From Pseudomonas sp. GL-B-19 (GTDB lineage Bacteria; Pseudomonadota; Gammaproteobacteria; Pseudomonadales; Pseudomonadaceae), in the NCBI RefSeq assembly GCF_019956415.1, contig NZ_JAHBDK010000097.1, positions 1 through 64,000 on the forward strand: 64,000 nucleotides of DNA. The letters run 5' to 3'. The notes under the pieces are model-generated. The model was given only the letters and a program-made list of their open reading frames with translations, was not told where the DNA came from and ran no database searches. Made by a program: the position numbers and the translations under genes. Below, one piece after another: positions 43,874 through 53,074 of the stretch; position 1 is the first letter of the stretch, and each line of letters begins with the position of its first letter.

Positions 43874-44317
43874 CTAGCCAGCGCTGATGTTGCCACAGAA
43901 AATAGGACGGCTGCCGTCTGCCGGGCTGGTGCGAACGAGTAAGGCATATTCACCCTTGGTCAGTTCGTTCAGCGCCACCGGTGCCTGAGCCCAGTACTGG
44001 GTTCGCGACGCTAACGATGGATAATCGACACTGTTGGCCTGATGGGTCTTGTACGCCGGTTGTGCGCCCAAATGCTGGCACGAGCCAGCATAGATAGCGG
44101 TGTCAAGGCGGCTAGGTACGGCCAAGTCGGGGGGGACACCACCGATGGTGAGCCAGATGCTGGTTTGATTGCCCACCGGACTAAGGTTGGCTCGAGCGAT
44201 ATGCTCAGCGTTTTGCGGGGTAGCCTGTAAGGGGACATCAACAATTTCAGTTCTGCTCGCACAACCTGAAATCGCCCCTGCCACTACTACCAACGCCAGC
44301 CAAGATGTTCTGTTCAT
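43874..44317 (-). CDS. Small putative outer-membrane lipoprotein
   Basis: A 147-residue protein with a lipoprotein signal peptide. The hydrophobic stretch is at residues 6-18 and the lipobox ISGC places the lipidated Cys near residue 19. The mature part contains RANLSPVGNQTSIWLTIGG, a Cys near residue 80 (GSCQHLG) and a late RPIFCGNISAG, so one disulfide is possible. I do not recognise the family. CAGGAG precedes the ATG. It lies next to a TetR regulator but 180 bases apart, so an operon is not certain. Confidence 0.75.
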   Translation of the reverse strand: MNRTSWLALVVVAGAISGCASRTEIVDVPLQATPQNAEHIARANLSPVGNQTSIWLTIGGVPPDLAVPSRLDTAIYAGSCQHLGAQPAYKTHQANSVDYPSLASRTQYWAQAPVALNELTKGEYALLVRTSPADGSRPIFCGNISAG

Positions 44318-44500
44318 TACAGATCTCCTGATTTGAGGTGCGTTGATTTCATCCCCCTTGTGGAGTTTAGTGGCTTGTTCCGTGTGCGGGATCGAACTGA
44401 TGGATGGTGTGTAAAAGCGCATTCGTGCTGCGTCGTGCAAAGCGCCGACGGCCGTTTGATGAGTGATTTTGCGATATGCGCTGCTAAGATAAATCCATCT

Positions 44501-45103
44501 TTAGTTGCTACTGTAGTTGCCAATCATGCACGTAAAAATATTTGTGAGTGTTGCTGTGAGTTGTAATTCGGTTGTTTCAGGGTTGTACCACTGCGACTGC
44601 CCAAATAGAATTATGACGGCTGTATTTGTGAGTGGGCAGTTGTCGCCATTAAACGTTTCTTTCTCGTCGCGCTCATAAGCGATAACGGTGCTTAAAAGTG
44701 ACGAGTATCGGTTTTTTAGCTGAATGATCCGAGTTTGTTGTTCTTTATTAAGATTGGCAAACTCGCTGGTAATCAGGGTTAGCTTATGTTTTTCATTAAA
44801 GTTGAATTTGACGAAGGCTTGAATAAATAAATTTAGTCGCTCGCAAGGGCTTCGTGCATTTTTCATTCGACGCTTCGTTTCCTGCAATAAATCCAATAAG
44901 CCGAACTCTATGAGTTCGAACAACAAGGCTTGTTTGTTATCGATGTGATGGTATAGCGATCCGGCATGCAATCCCAGGTAGCTCGCCAGATCTCGCAAGC
45001 CGACTGCCTGAAAGCCACGAGTGGCGAAGAGTTCCATCGCAGCGTCAAGAATTCGATCGCGAGCGCTGTGTATTGGATTGGCTGATGCGATGGTAGTTTG
45101 CAT
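44501..45103 (-). CDS. TetR-family regulator
   Basis: A 200-residue regulator. The N-terminal HTH is at about residues 13-60 (RDRILDAAMELFATRGFQAV, LRDLASYLGLHAGSLYHHID). The C-terminal part (about 80-195) is the ligand-binding and dimer domain. The coding sequence is visibly more AT-rich than its neighbours, which hints at separate acquisition. It lies downstream of the MFS transporter and flavin reductase genes on the same strand and may control them or the aldehyde dehydrogenase operon beyond. Confidence 0.9.
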   Translation of the reverse strand: MQTTIASANPIHSARDRILDAAMELFATRGFQAVGLRDLASYLGLHAGSLYHHIDNKQALLFELIEFGLLDLLQETKRRMKNARSPCERLNLFIQAFVKFNFNEKHKLTLITSEFANLNKEQQTRIIQLKNRYSSLLSTVIAYERDEKETFNGDNCPLTNTAVIILFGQSQWYNPETTELQLTATLTNIFTCMIGNYSSN

Positions 45104-45246
45104 GTCGATCCGTCTACTAGAAAATGAAAGCGTGGCGAATACGCGTCGTAGATTGATGCAGGTTTTATACATCTGCACGTAACCGGACACGCGCGCGCCG
45201 CAAATCTCAGAGTTGAAAGTATTTTCACCATAGGAATGGACTTAGC

Positions 45247-46575
45247 TTATCCCCCGTGGCGATAGCCCGTTCTGGACGCATGGCTCGCGGTGCGCATTAG
45301 CAATAGCACTGCGCAAATTACCGGCAGGTTCACCAGCAGCAGCGCATATCGCAGCGACTCGTGGCCAAACAGAGGAAGCAACATATCGCTGAACAAGCCG
45401 GTTATCAGTGGCCCGATGCCGACCCCGAGCAGCGTGCTGACGATGGTTTGCAGAGCCATGGCGGTACCGCGTCGACCGGGTGGCACCAGTTGGGTGACGA
45501 GGTTGTAGGACGGGGCGACCCACCAGACGGCAAAGAAGGAATAAAGCGCGCACCAGAGCATGGCGGTTGGAATCGGCACATCGCCCAAGCGCACCAACAG
45601 GGAGTCGGACCAGAGCAGATAGGGGATCAGCGCACAGATGGCCGTCAAGTGGCCGAATATCGGAATCGAAACTTGCCAGTGTGGATTGCGACGGCACAGG
45701 CGGTCACTCAACCAGCCACTAAACAAACCACCGATCCCGGCCGAAGTACCGCAGATCACCCCCGCCAGCAATCCGGCGTGTTGCAATGACAGGCCGTGGG
45801 AGCGCACCAGGAAGCTCGTGTTCCACATGCCAATGGCATAGGAGCTGAGCGTGGTCAGTCCTCCTGCGAGGATCAGGCAACGATAGGCCGGCAACGCCCA
45901 GAGCTTGCGTGCTTCAGCGCCCATGCCCAGCAGCGCAGGCTGCGTTTGGGAGTGTGGCGTAAGGTCCCAACGGCCACGCTGAGGGTCGCGCACGACAAAG
46001 GCCAGGATGGCGCTGAACACCAGCGCCGGCACACCAAGGGCAACGAACGCACTGCGCCAGCCATAGTGCTCCACCACCCAGGCGCCGATGCTTAACCCGA
46101 TGATCGAGGAAAACGTCGGTGCTGCGGTAAAACAACTGATAGCGAATGAACGTCGTTGTGGTGGATACAGGTCAGCGATCAACGACAGCGAGGCCGAAGT
46201 CGTCGGCGACTCGCTGACTGCAACCAGCATGCGCGCAATGGCCAGCGCAAGAAAACTGCCGGCCAATCCGCAAGCCATTGTCGCCACGGCCCAGAGAAGA
46301 CAAGACATTGCCAGCAGGCGTATACGCGGCATGCGGTCCACCAGCCGACCCGCTGGCAGCCCCATGAGTGCGTAGACCGCCGCGAACGCCAATCCCGAGA
46401 TCAACCCGATGGCGGTGTCGCTGACCGCGAATTCGGATTTGATCGGTTCGACCATGACCGCCAGTATTTGTCGCCCGACGAAGTTGTCGGCAAACACCAT
46501 GGCCAGCAGCAATAGCAAGCCGTGGCTGCCCCAGCCGACCCTGGCCGGTGCCAACAAACCTGCGCGGGCAGTCAC
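45247..46575 (-). CDS. MFS transporter (Spinster-like)
   Basis: A transporter of about 442 residues with 12 membrane segments. MFS motifs are VYALMGLPAGRLVDRMPRIR (loop 2-3), MLVAVSESPTTSASLSLIAD and GGLFSGWLSDRLCRRNP. A GTG start overlapping the stop of the flavin reductase gene as GTGA was chosen. A GTG four codons earlier is also possible. Relatives are linked to uptake of hydrophobic acids and aromatic compounds. Coupling to a flavin reductase suggests it imports the substrate of a nearby catabolic pathway. Confidence 0.88.
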   Translation of the reverse strand: MTARAGLLAPARVGWGSHGLLLLLAMVFADNFVGRQILAVMVEPIKSEFAVSDTAIGLISGLAFAAVYALMGLPAGRLVDRMPRIRLLAMSCLLWAVATMACGLAGSFLALAIARMLVAVSESPTTSASLSLIADLYPPQRRSFAISCFTAAPTFSSIIGLSIGAWVVEHYGWRSAFVALGVPALVFSAILAFVVRDPQRGRWDLTPHSQTQPALLGMGAEARKLWALPAYRCLILAGGLTTLSSYAIGMWNTSFLVRSHGLSLQHAGLLAGVICGTSAGIGGLFSGWLSDRLCRRNPHWQVSIPIFGHLTAICALIPYLLWSDSLLVRLGDVPIPTAMLWCALYSFFAVWWVAPSYNLVTQLVPPGRRGTAMALQTIVSTLLGVGIGPLITGLFSDMLLPLFGHESLRYALLLVNLPVICAVLLLMRTASHASRTGYRHGG

Positions 46576-47555
46576 CGCGGCGCCCACAGATCAGGCAGGC
46601 CGGGGTCACTCACGACGATCAGGCGCTTGAGCAAGACCTTCAAGGCCTGCGCGTCGGCCGCGCCGAGCTTGACCGAGAGATCTTCTTCCACGGCCTTGGC
46701 CAGCGCCAATTGATGCAGTGAAACCTCGCGGCCCTGGGCCGTGAGGACAAACCGTAATGAGTCTGCCGAGCCCTCGAACGCGACCAAGCGCTGGCGTTCG
46801 AGAAAACGCATGCTGGCCAGCGTGACTTCGCGGCCAGTGTAGTTAACAAAGGTGTTGATTTCCTCAAGGGTCAGGTTGTCGCGGATACACAAAATCGAAA
46901 GAACAAAAAACGTCTGTTCGTCCAGCTGCTGGCTGCTCAGTAGCTGCCGCAGGACGTTCAGGACCTGATAGTGCCCACGCCCCAGCAGGTAACCGAGCAA
47001 GTCTTCGGTGTAGCTGCACTCCGGTGGCGGCGGGGTGGTAGCCAGTCGCAGTTCGCTACGTGGCTTGCGCGTGGCCAGGGCGTATTGGCCACTCTGGAAC
47101 GCCAGCGGCGCACGATCGCTGTGATCGAAGGCGAGTACCTCACCGACAAAGATCACATGGTCGCCGCCTTCGTACTGGAACGCCGTGCGGCACTGGAAAC
47201 GTGCCGTGCAATCTTGCAGTAGCGGTGCTTCGCTGATGCCATTGTCCAGTTCGATCTCGGCGAACTTGTCCTCGCCCTGGGTGGCGAAACGTCCCGACAG
47301 AGTCTCTTGCTCCGTGGACAGCACATGCACGTTCCAATGCTTGCCGCTGCTGAAGATCGGCAGACTGCGTGCTTGCTTGGACAGACTCCAGAGCACCAGC
47401 GGCGGATTGAGCGACACCGAGTTGAAACTGTTGGCGGTGATGCCCACCGGCGAGCCGTCTTCGGTCTGGGTGGTGATGATCGTGACCCCAGTGGTGAACG
47501 TGCCGAGCGCGGCACGAAATGCCTGGGGATCGAAGCTGATGTTTTGCATTGCCAT
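46572..47555 (-). CDS. Flavin reductase with C-terminal MarR-like domain (HpaH C1-type)
   Basis: A 327-residue two-domain protein. The N-terminal flavin reductase domain (about 1-165) shows FRAALGTFTTGVTIITTQ, ITANSFNSVSLNPPLVLWSL and AFQYEGGDHVIFVGEV. The C-terminal part (about 190-315) is a MarR-like winged helix (LLGYLLGRGHYQVLNVLRQL, FFVLSILCIRDNLTLEEINT). This architecture is known from the reductase component of p-hydroxyphenylacetate 3-hydroxylase, where the tail binds the aromatic effector and controls NADH oxidation. GAGG precedes the ATG. No matching oxygenase gene is present here. Confidence 0.88.
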   Translation of the reverse strand: MAMQNISFDPQAFRAALGTFTTGVTIITTQTEDGSPVGITANSFNSVSLNPPLVLWSLSKQARSLPIFSSGKHWNVHVLSTEQETLSGRFATQGEDKFAEIELDNGISEAPLLQDCTARFQCRTAFQYEGGDHVIFVGEVLAFDHSDRAPLAFQSGQYALATRKPRSELRLATTPPPPECSYTEDLLGYLLGRGHYQVLNVLRQLLSSQQLDEQTFFVLSILCIRDNLTLEEINTFVNYTGREVTLASMRFLERQRLVAFEGSADSLRFVLTAQGREVSLHQLALAKAVEEDLSVKLGAADAQALKVLLKRLIVVSDPGLPDLWAPR

Positions 47556-47630
47556 GACTGGCCTCATGGAGTGGAGTTTTCGTATGGCCAGTATTAGGCG
47601 TTTGCAGGTGCTGAACATCGTCTCAACGGA

Positions 47631-47682
47631 CTAACACTAATGCAGGGCCTCGTCCGATTGGACGAGGCGGCGCAGGTGTTAG
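47631..47682. promoter_or_regulatory. Long stem-loop in the divergent promoter region
   Basis: Perfect inner arms GCCTCGTCC (47647-47655) and GGACGAGGC (47660-47668) with a GATT loop. Outer arms are CTAACAC (47631-47637) and GTGTTAG (47676-47682). It lies between the flavin reductase and aldehyde dehydrogenase promoters. It may be an operator or a 5' leader structure. Confidence 0.65.
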
Positions 47683-47751
47683 CAAGGCTAGGGTGGCGCC
47701 TGGCGCATGGGGCGCTTAACGGCCATTGAGCCAACCTGCAAGGGGATAACA

Positions 47752-49188
47752 ATGAGTTCAGCCACGTCTTGCGTCGAAGACCTTTCCAGCCTGCTGGCGC
47801 GACAGAAGAGCGCCTTCGCCAGTGCCGGGCTTGTCAGCGCCGATACCCGCCGCCAGCGACTCCAGCAAGTGATCGACCTGTTGGTCCACAACCATGCAGC
47901 ATTGACCGCGGCGATCGACCAGGACTTCGGCGGGCGACCTGCCGGTTTCTCATTGATGAATGACGTGCTGGGCGCACTCGCATCGCTCAAATATGCCCGC
48001 GATCATCTGCAGGCGTGGATGCAGGACGAGCCGCGCGAGATGTTTTCCCCTTATGACCAGCTCGGGGCCCGGGCTTGGGTCATGCACCAGCCAAAGGGCA
48101 CGGTGGGTATCCTGGGTACCTGGAATGCGCCGCTGTATACCTTGTTCAGCCCTCTGGCCTCGGCGCTGGCCGCCGGTAACCGGGCGATCCTGAAACCGTC
48201 GGAAGTGGTGCCACGCACCGCCGAACTGGTGGCGCGCCTGTGCGCCGAACACCTCGACCCGCTGGTGGTGGCGGTGGTCAACGGTGGACCGGAACTGGGC
48301 GAGGCCTTCAGCAGCCAGCCCTTCGACCATCTGGTGTTCACCGGCAGCACGGCGATTGGCCGGCTGGTGATGGGCAATGCCGCGAAAAACCTGGTGCCGG
48401 TCACCCTCGAACTGGGCGGCAAGTCGCCGGTGATCGTTTCGGGCAGCGCCGACCTGAACAAGGCCGCGTTCAGCATCGCCGTGGGCAAGGCCAGCAATGG
48501 CGGGCAGATTTGCATCAACCCGGACCTGGTGTACGTGCCCAAGGCCTCGCTCGAATTCTTCCTCGATGCGCTGCGCAGTGCCTATCGTGACCTCAACCCG
48601 ACAGTGGCCGGCAACCCGGATGTGGTGGCGGTGGTCAACCAGCGGCATCTGGACCGGGTCGAGGGCCTGGTCGAAGACGCGCAGTTGCGCGGTGCGCGCA
48701 TCGAGTGCCTGCCCGACCCCCTGGCCGTGGACGCCCGGGACCGTCGTCGTCCGCTGCGGGTGGTGGTTGATCCGGCCCCGGACAGCGAAATCATGCACGA
48801 GGAAATCTTTGGTCCGGCCATGGTCGTGCTCAGCTATGACGACCTCAATCAGGTCATCGCTGACATCAACGGCAGGCCACGTCCGTTGGCGCTGTACTAC
48901 TTCGGCGAAGATGCGCAGGAGCAACGTCACGTGCTGGAGCACACCCTGTCCGGCGGGGTCACCATCAACGATGTGATGATGCATCCCGCTTTGCATGATG
49001 CGCCGTTCGGTGGCGTCGGCGCCTCGGGCATGGGCCATTACCATGGCCGCGAAGGCTTTCTCGAATTCAGTCATTTGCGCACGGTTTTCAAGGCGTCGGC
49101 TCACGACCCGCGCCGCGAGTGGGGCATGTTGCCGCCCTATGGCGAGCACTACCTGGCGGCCATGCTGGCTGGTGTCACATCCGACTGA
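47752..49188 (+). CDS. Aldehyde dehydrogenase, coniferyl-aldehyde dehydrogenase (CalB) type
   Basis: A 478-residue class-3-like ALDH. The nucleotide-binding region is GTWNAPLYTLFSPLASALAAG. The catalytic Glu is in TLELGGKSP and the nucleophile Cys in NGGQICINPD. The end, GVGASGMGHYHGREGFLEFSH, is typical of coniferyl and fatty aldehyde dehydrogenases. AGGGGA precedes the ATG. In front of steroid-type genes, an alternative role is oxidation of a side-chain aldehyde released by the Ltp2-like aldolase, as Sad does in bile-acid degradation. The substrate is uncertain. Confidence 0.88.
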   Translation: MSSATSCVEDLSSLLARQKSAFASAGLVSADTRRQRLQQVIDLLVHNHAALTAAIDQDFGGRPAGFSLMNDVLGALASLKYARDHLQAWMQDEPREMFSPYDQLGARAWVMHQPKGTVGILGTWNAPLYTLFSPLASALAAGNRAILKPSEVVPRTAELVARLCAEHLDPLVVAVVNGGPELGEAFSSQPFDHLVFTGSTAIGRLVMGNAAKNLVPVTLELGGKSPVIVSGSADLNKAAFSIAVGKASNGGQICINPDLVYVPKASLEFFLDALRSAYRDLNPTVAGNPDVVAVVNQRHLDRVEGLVEDAQLRGARIECLPDPLAVDARDRRRPLRVVVDPAPDSEIMHEEIFGPAMVVLSYDDLNQVIADINGRPRPLALYYFGEDAQEQRHVLEHTLSGGVTINDVMMHPALHDAPFGGVGASGMGHYHGREGFLEFSHLRTVFKASAHDPRREWGMLPPYGEHYLAAMLAGVTSD

Positions 49189-49221
49189 TTTCGGTGTGGG
49201 GGCCTTGCGTTCCCAATCCGT

Positions 49222-49475
49222 TGCATGAGGTAGGCGATTCGGTGGCGCAGATTCGCAGTGGCACCGATGATGTGATCCGCAGCGTGGACACCATAGCAGC
49301 AGTCATCACCGAACAGGTACGAGTCACACGGGAAATGGTCACCCGGGTCGAGAGTGTCTCCACCGGCACCGGTGCGCTGTCGGCCAATGCCGGTCGCAGT
49401 GCGGTGGCCGCCGCGGATCTGGAACAACTGGCGCGGGCGCTGGATCAATTGTCGGCGCGCTTTCATGTCGCGTGA
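49222..49475 (+). pseudogene. C-terminal fragment of a methyl-accepting chemotaxis protein
   Basis: About 83 in-frame codons read EVGDSVAQIRSGTDDVIRSV and continue to end DLEQLARALDQLSARFHV, the normal C-terminus of an MCP signalling domain, followed by a stop. The upstream part of the receptor (sensor, membrane helices, methylation sites and hairpin tip) is missing. The sequence before it is the unrelated end of the aldehyde dehydrogenase. It is probably a deletion or recombination remnant left when the cluster was inserted. Confidence 0.75.
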
Positions 49476-49489
49476 ACACCGCGATCCCC

Positions 49490-49580
49490 GTAGGAGCCAG
49501 GCTTGCCGGCGAATGGAATGCCGCGTTGTATCTGTCGCACCGCGTTATCGTTCTTCGTCGGCAAGCCGGACTCCTACAGG
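49490..49580. repeat. REP pair, GTAGGAGCCAGGCTTGCCGGC type
   Basis: Left copy at 49490-49511 and right copy at 49558-49578 (CGGCAAGCCGGACTCCTAC) between the chemoreceptor remnant and the amidase gene. Confidence 0.85.
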
Positions 49581-49628
49581 GCTGTGCAAATTTTCAGAAT
49601 AATCATCAATCAGGGCGCGATCATCACC

Positions 49629-51197
49629 ATGGATAACCACGAAAACGCACCACTCAACTCCACCACCGGCTGGCCGCGCCGCAGCGTGCTCAAGGCCGGT
49701 GCCGTGGCTTTCGGCGTCGGGCTCCTGGGGCGCTTTGCCGACGCCCGCGCAGCGGGACTTTCGGCCAGCGACTACCAGGCCATGGACGCCTGGGCGATGA
49801 GCCAGGCGATCCGCAGCGGCGAACTGAGTGCCGAGGACCTGATCACGGCGACGCTGGCCCGCTACAACGAAGTCAACCCCAGGGTCAATGCGGTGAACAT
49901 GCTGCATGAAACCTACGCTCGCACCTTGCTGGCCCAGCGCCGCGCGGCGGGCACTCACAGCCAGGGCGCCCTGGCCGGCGTGCCACTGTTGCTCAAGGAC
50001 CTCAACACTCCCCTGCAGGGCACCATCACCAGCAACGGTTGCCGGATGCTAAAGGACTCACCGCCCGCAACCCGCACCAGTACCCTGATCTCCCGCTATG
50101 AGCAGGCCGGTGCAGTGCCATTCGGCAAGACCACGTGCCCCGAGTTCGGCTTGACCACCACCACCGAATCCCTGGCCTGGGGCCAGACCCATAACCCATG
50201 GAACCTGGCCATGAGTGCGGGCGGTTCCTCTGGAGGCGCGGCGGCAGCGGTGGCGGCGGGGATCGTACCCGTGGCCCACGCCACCGATGGCGGCGGTTCG
50301 ATCCGCATTCCGGCTTCGTACTGTGGCTTGGTCGGACTCAAGCCCAGCCGCTATCGCACCCCCAGCGGACCGCTACATTTCGAAGGTTGGTTTGGCGCCA
50401 GTGTGGCCAACGTAGTCTCACGCACGGTACGCGATACCGCGCTGTTCCTTGATGTCGGGCAGGGCCATGAAACGGGCAGTGCATATTGGTGCCCACCACT
50501 GGTGCGACCGTATGTAGAGGAATTACAGCGCGAGCCGGGCAAGCTACGTGTGGCCGTGGTGCGTCAGTCGCTGACCGGTGCGCCTCTCGAGCCGGCGATT
50601 GCCGCCACCCTGGAGCAGACCATCAAGCAACTGCTGGCTCTGGGGCACGAGATCGACGAGTTGACGCTCAACGTCGATCCGCGCCAGTTGTTCGGTGCCC
50701 ATGGCATGGTCATAGGTACCGCGGTGCGAACCCTGATCCACGACCGTGAGCAGGTACTCGGACGGGTTGCCACGGCGCAGGACCTGGAGAAGATCACCAT
50801 GGTCAACCTGGAGCGTTCGAAGGGCATCAGTGGCGAGGACCTATACCGCGCCCGCCAATCGTTTGAGAGTATCGGCGCGACCATGGAGCAGCACTTCGAC
50901 CGCTACGACGTGATCCTGTCGCCTGTCACCGGCAGCCTGACCCCAAAACTCGGCCTGTTGTCCCTGGACCAACCCTGGGACAGCTACGCGCACAACGCCA
51001 TGGGCAGCGCCGGCTTCACGGTACTGGCCAACGTCAGCGGTCAACCGGCTATCTCTCTACCGCTGGGCCAGAGCGACGACGGCCTGCCGGTGGGCATGAT
51101 GTTTACCGCTCGCCTGGGAGGAGAAGACGTGCTGCTACGCCTGTCCAGTCAGCTGGAACAGGCCCATCCGTGGGCCGCCCGACGCGCCTCTTTGTAA
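49629..51197 (+). CDS. Tat-exported amidase (amidase-signature family)
   Basis: A 522-residue enzyme with a twin-arginine signal peptide (residues about 15-40, WPRRSVLKAGAVAFGVGL), so it acts in the periplasm. The amidase signature is complete: catalytic Lys in VPLLLKDLN, and the Ser pair in MSAGGSSGGAAAAVAAGIVP with GGSIRIPASYCGLVGLKP. The family hydrolyses amide or ester bonds. In front of steroid-type genes, periplasmic removal of a glycine or taurine conjugate or another amide from the substrate is an appealing guess but not shown. The start is the ATG that gives the Tat signal a normal length. Confidence 0.9.
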   Translation: MDNHENAPLNSTTGWPRRSVLKAGAVAFGVGLLGRFADARAAGLSASDYQAMDAWAMSQAIRSGELSAEDLITATLARYNEVNPRVNAVNMLHETYARTLLAQRRAAGTHSQGALAGVPLLLKDLNTPLQGTITSNGCRMLKDSPPATRTSTLISRYEQAGAVPFGKTTCPEFGLTTTTESLAWGQTHNPWNLAMSAGGSSGGAAAAVAAGIVPVAHATDGGGSIRIPASYCGLVGLKPSRYRTPSGPLHFEGWFGASVANVVSRTVRDTALFLDVGQGHETGSAYWCPPLVRPYVEELQREPGKLRVAVVRQSLTGAPLEPAIAATLEQTIKQLLALGHEIDELTLNVDPRQLFGAHGMVIGTAVRTLIHDREQVLGRVATAQDLEKITMVNLERSKGISGEDLYRARQSFESIGATMEQHFDRYDVILSPVTGSLTPKLGLLSLDQPWDSYAHNAMGSAGFTVLANVSGQPAISLPLGQSDDGLPVGMMFTARLGGEDVLLRLSSQLEQAHPWAARRASL

Positions 51198-51356
51198 TCC
51201 GACACCCCCTCTGTAGGAGCGAGGGCAGTTACCCTCCCTAGTCCACTTTGACGATGAGCCCGTCCCCCCGCAGCCCTGATCATGGGGCTGCACTCCGCCA
51301 GCGCACCCTGCGTGGTCGGCGGTTTCTTTCTGACCTCAGCTAATGGCATAACAACA

Positions 51357-53066
51357 ATGACGGCTCAAGTTCAGTCTCAGACCCACTATGACGTGATCGT
51401 CGTCGGTTCGGGCGCAGGTGCGATGACTTCGGCGGTGTTCCTCGCCGACCAGGGTTTGCGCGTGCTGGTGGTGGAGAAAAGCGACCAGTACGGCGGCACG
51501 TCGGCGATCTCCGGCGGCGGTATCTGGATCCCGAATAACCACTACTTCGCTCGCATGAACGGCAACGACAGCTACGCTACGGCCCTGACCTACCTGCAAG
51601 CGGCGGCGGGCGAGCATGTCGATGAAACACGCCTGCGTGCTTACCTGGACAATGCGCCGAAGATGATCGAACAGCTCACCCGTATCAGTCGGGTGCGCTA
51701 CGCGGTAGCGGCCAAATACCCTGATTATTATCCGCACCTGCCGGGGGCTCTGGCCGGTGGACGGACCCTGGATCCGGAGCTCTTCGACACCAGCCTGTTG
51801 GGTGAGGAACTGGCGAACCTGCGCAAACCGTCGCCTTCAACCCTGCTGATGGGGCGCATCGCCTGGACTGCGCGCGATGCGCACAAGGCCATGGCCCGCA
51901 GTTTCGGCTGGCGCTTGCTGATCATGAAACTGATGCTGCGCTATAAGCTGGACTTCAAATGGCGACGCAAAAGCAAGATGGATCGCCGTGCATCCCTGGG
52001 CAGTTCGTTGGTGGCCTCGCTGCGCCGCTCGCTGATGGACCGCAACGTGCCGCTTTGGCTCAACACCGATTTTTCCGGCCTGATCACCGACAACGGACGG
52101 ATCAGCGGTGTAACCGTGCTGCGTGACGGTGCCGAGTTGCAACTGCATGCGCGCCTGGGGGTGATCCTGGCCTCTGGTGGCTTCGAACAAAACCAACTCC
52201 TGCGCGACCAGTACCTGCCCAAGCCAACCCGCAAGGCCTGGAGCGCGACGCCACCAGGCAACAACACCGGCGCGGCGCTGCAGGCCGGTATGGCTCAGGG
52301 CGCAGCCACCGCGTTGTTGGATTGGGCCTGGTGGGCGCCGACCATTGCCGTGCCGGGAGAAGACAAGCCCCGGGGGATCTTTGCCGAGCGTGCGTTCCCT
52401 GGTGCCATCGTGGTCAACGGTGAGGGGCAACGGTTTGTCAACGAGGCTGCACCATACCTGGAGTTCGTCGATGCCATGCATCAGGACAACCAGAAAACCG
52501 GCGGGAAATCGGTGCCAGCCTGGGTGATCTTCGACGCGCATTTCCGCTTCAACTACGCCATGGGCCCGTTGATGCCCGGCCAGATCATGCCCGACAGCCG
52601 CCTGCGCAAGGAGTGGCTCAACAACCTGTACTGGAAGGCCGACACCCTGGCCGGGCTGGCCCGGCAGATCGGCGTCGACAGTGCCGGCCTGGAAGCCACC
52701 GTCAGCAAGGTCAACGACTATGCCCAAAGCGGTGTGGACCTCGATTTTGCCCGTGGTGGCAACGTCTTCGACCGCTATTACGGCGACTCCAACATCAAGC
52801 CCAACCCCTGCCTGGCGCCGCTGCGCAAAGGCCCGTATTACGCCATGCGCCTGGATGCCGGGGACATCGGCACCAAGGGCGGCCTGTTGACCAACGAGCA
52901 CGCACAGGTGGTGCGCGATGACGGCACAACCATCGCGGGCTTGTACGCCATCGGCAACTGCTCGGCGTCGGTGATGGGCACCAGCTATCCGGGAGCGGGT
53001 GGCACCCTGGGGCCGGCGATGACCTTCGGCTATGTCGCCGCCAACCACCTGGCCAGCCAGCGATAG
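51357..53066 (+). CDS. KstD-like flavoprotein (3-ketosteroid delta1-dehydrogenase family)
   Basis: A 569-residue FAD enzyme. The N-terminal dinucleotide motif is DVIVVGSGAGAMTSAVFLAD, followed by VEKSDQYGGTSAISGGGIWIP. The C-terminal block GTSYPGAGGTLGPAMTFGYV matches KstD enzymes, where a Tyr and Gly in this loop bind the 3-keto group. A mid-sequence LASGGFEQN is also typical. It would introduce the C1-C2 double bond in a 3-ketosteroid ring A. It lies 8 bases before the next flavoprotein gene in a co-directional operon. Other 3-keto compounds are possible substrates. Confidence 0.85.
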   Translation: MTAQVQSQTHYDVIVVGSGAGAMTSAVFLADQGLRVLVVEKSDQYGGTSAISGGGIWIPNNHYFARMNGNDSYATALTYLQAAAGEHVDETRLRAYLDNAPKMIEQLTRISRVRYAVAAKYPDYYPHLPGALAGGRTLDPELFDTSLLGEELANLRKPSPSTLLMGRIAWTARDAHKAMARSFGWRLLIMKLMLRYKLDFKWRRKSKMDRRASLGSSLVASLRRSLMDRNVPLWLNTDFSGLITDNGRISGVTVLRDGAELQLHARLGVILASGGFEQNQLLRDQYLPKPTRKAWSATPPGNNTGAALQAGMAQGAATALLDWAWWAPTIAVPGEDKPRGIFAERAFPGAIVVNGEGQRFVNEAAPYLEFVDAMHQDNQKTGGKSVPAWVIFDAHFRFNYAMGPLMPGQIMPDSRLRKEWLNNLYWKADTLAGLARQIGVDSAGLEATVSKVNDYAQSGVDLDFARGGNVFDRYYGDSNIKPNPCLAPLRKGPYYAMRLDAGDIGTKGGLLTNEHAQVVRDDGTTIAGLYAIGNCSASVMGTSYPGAGGTLGPAMTFGYVAANHLASQR

Positions 53067-53074
53067 GAGCGTGT

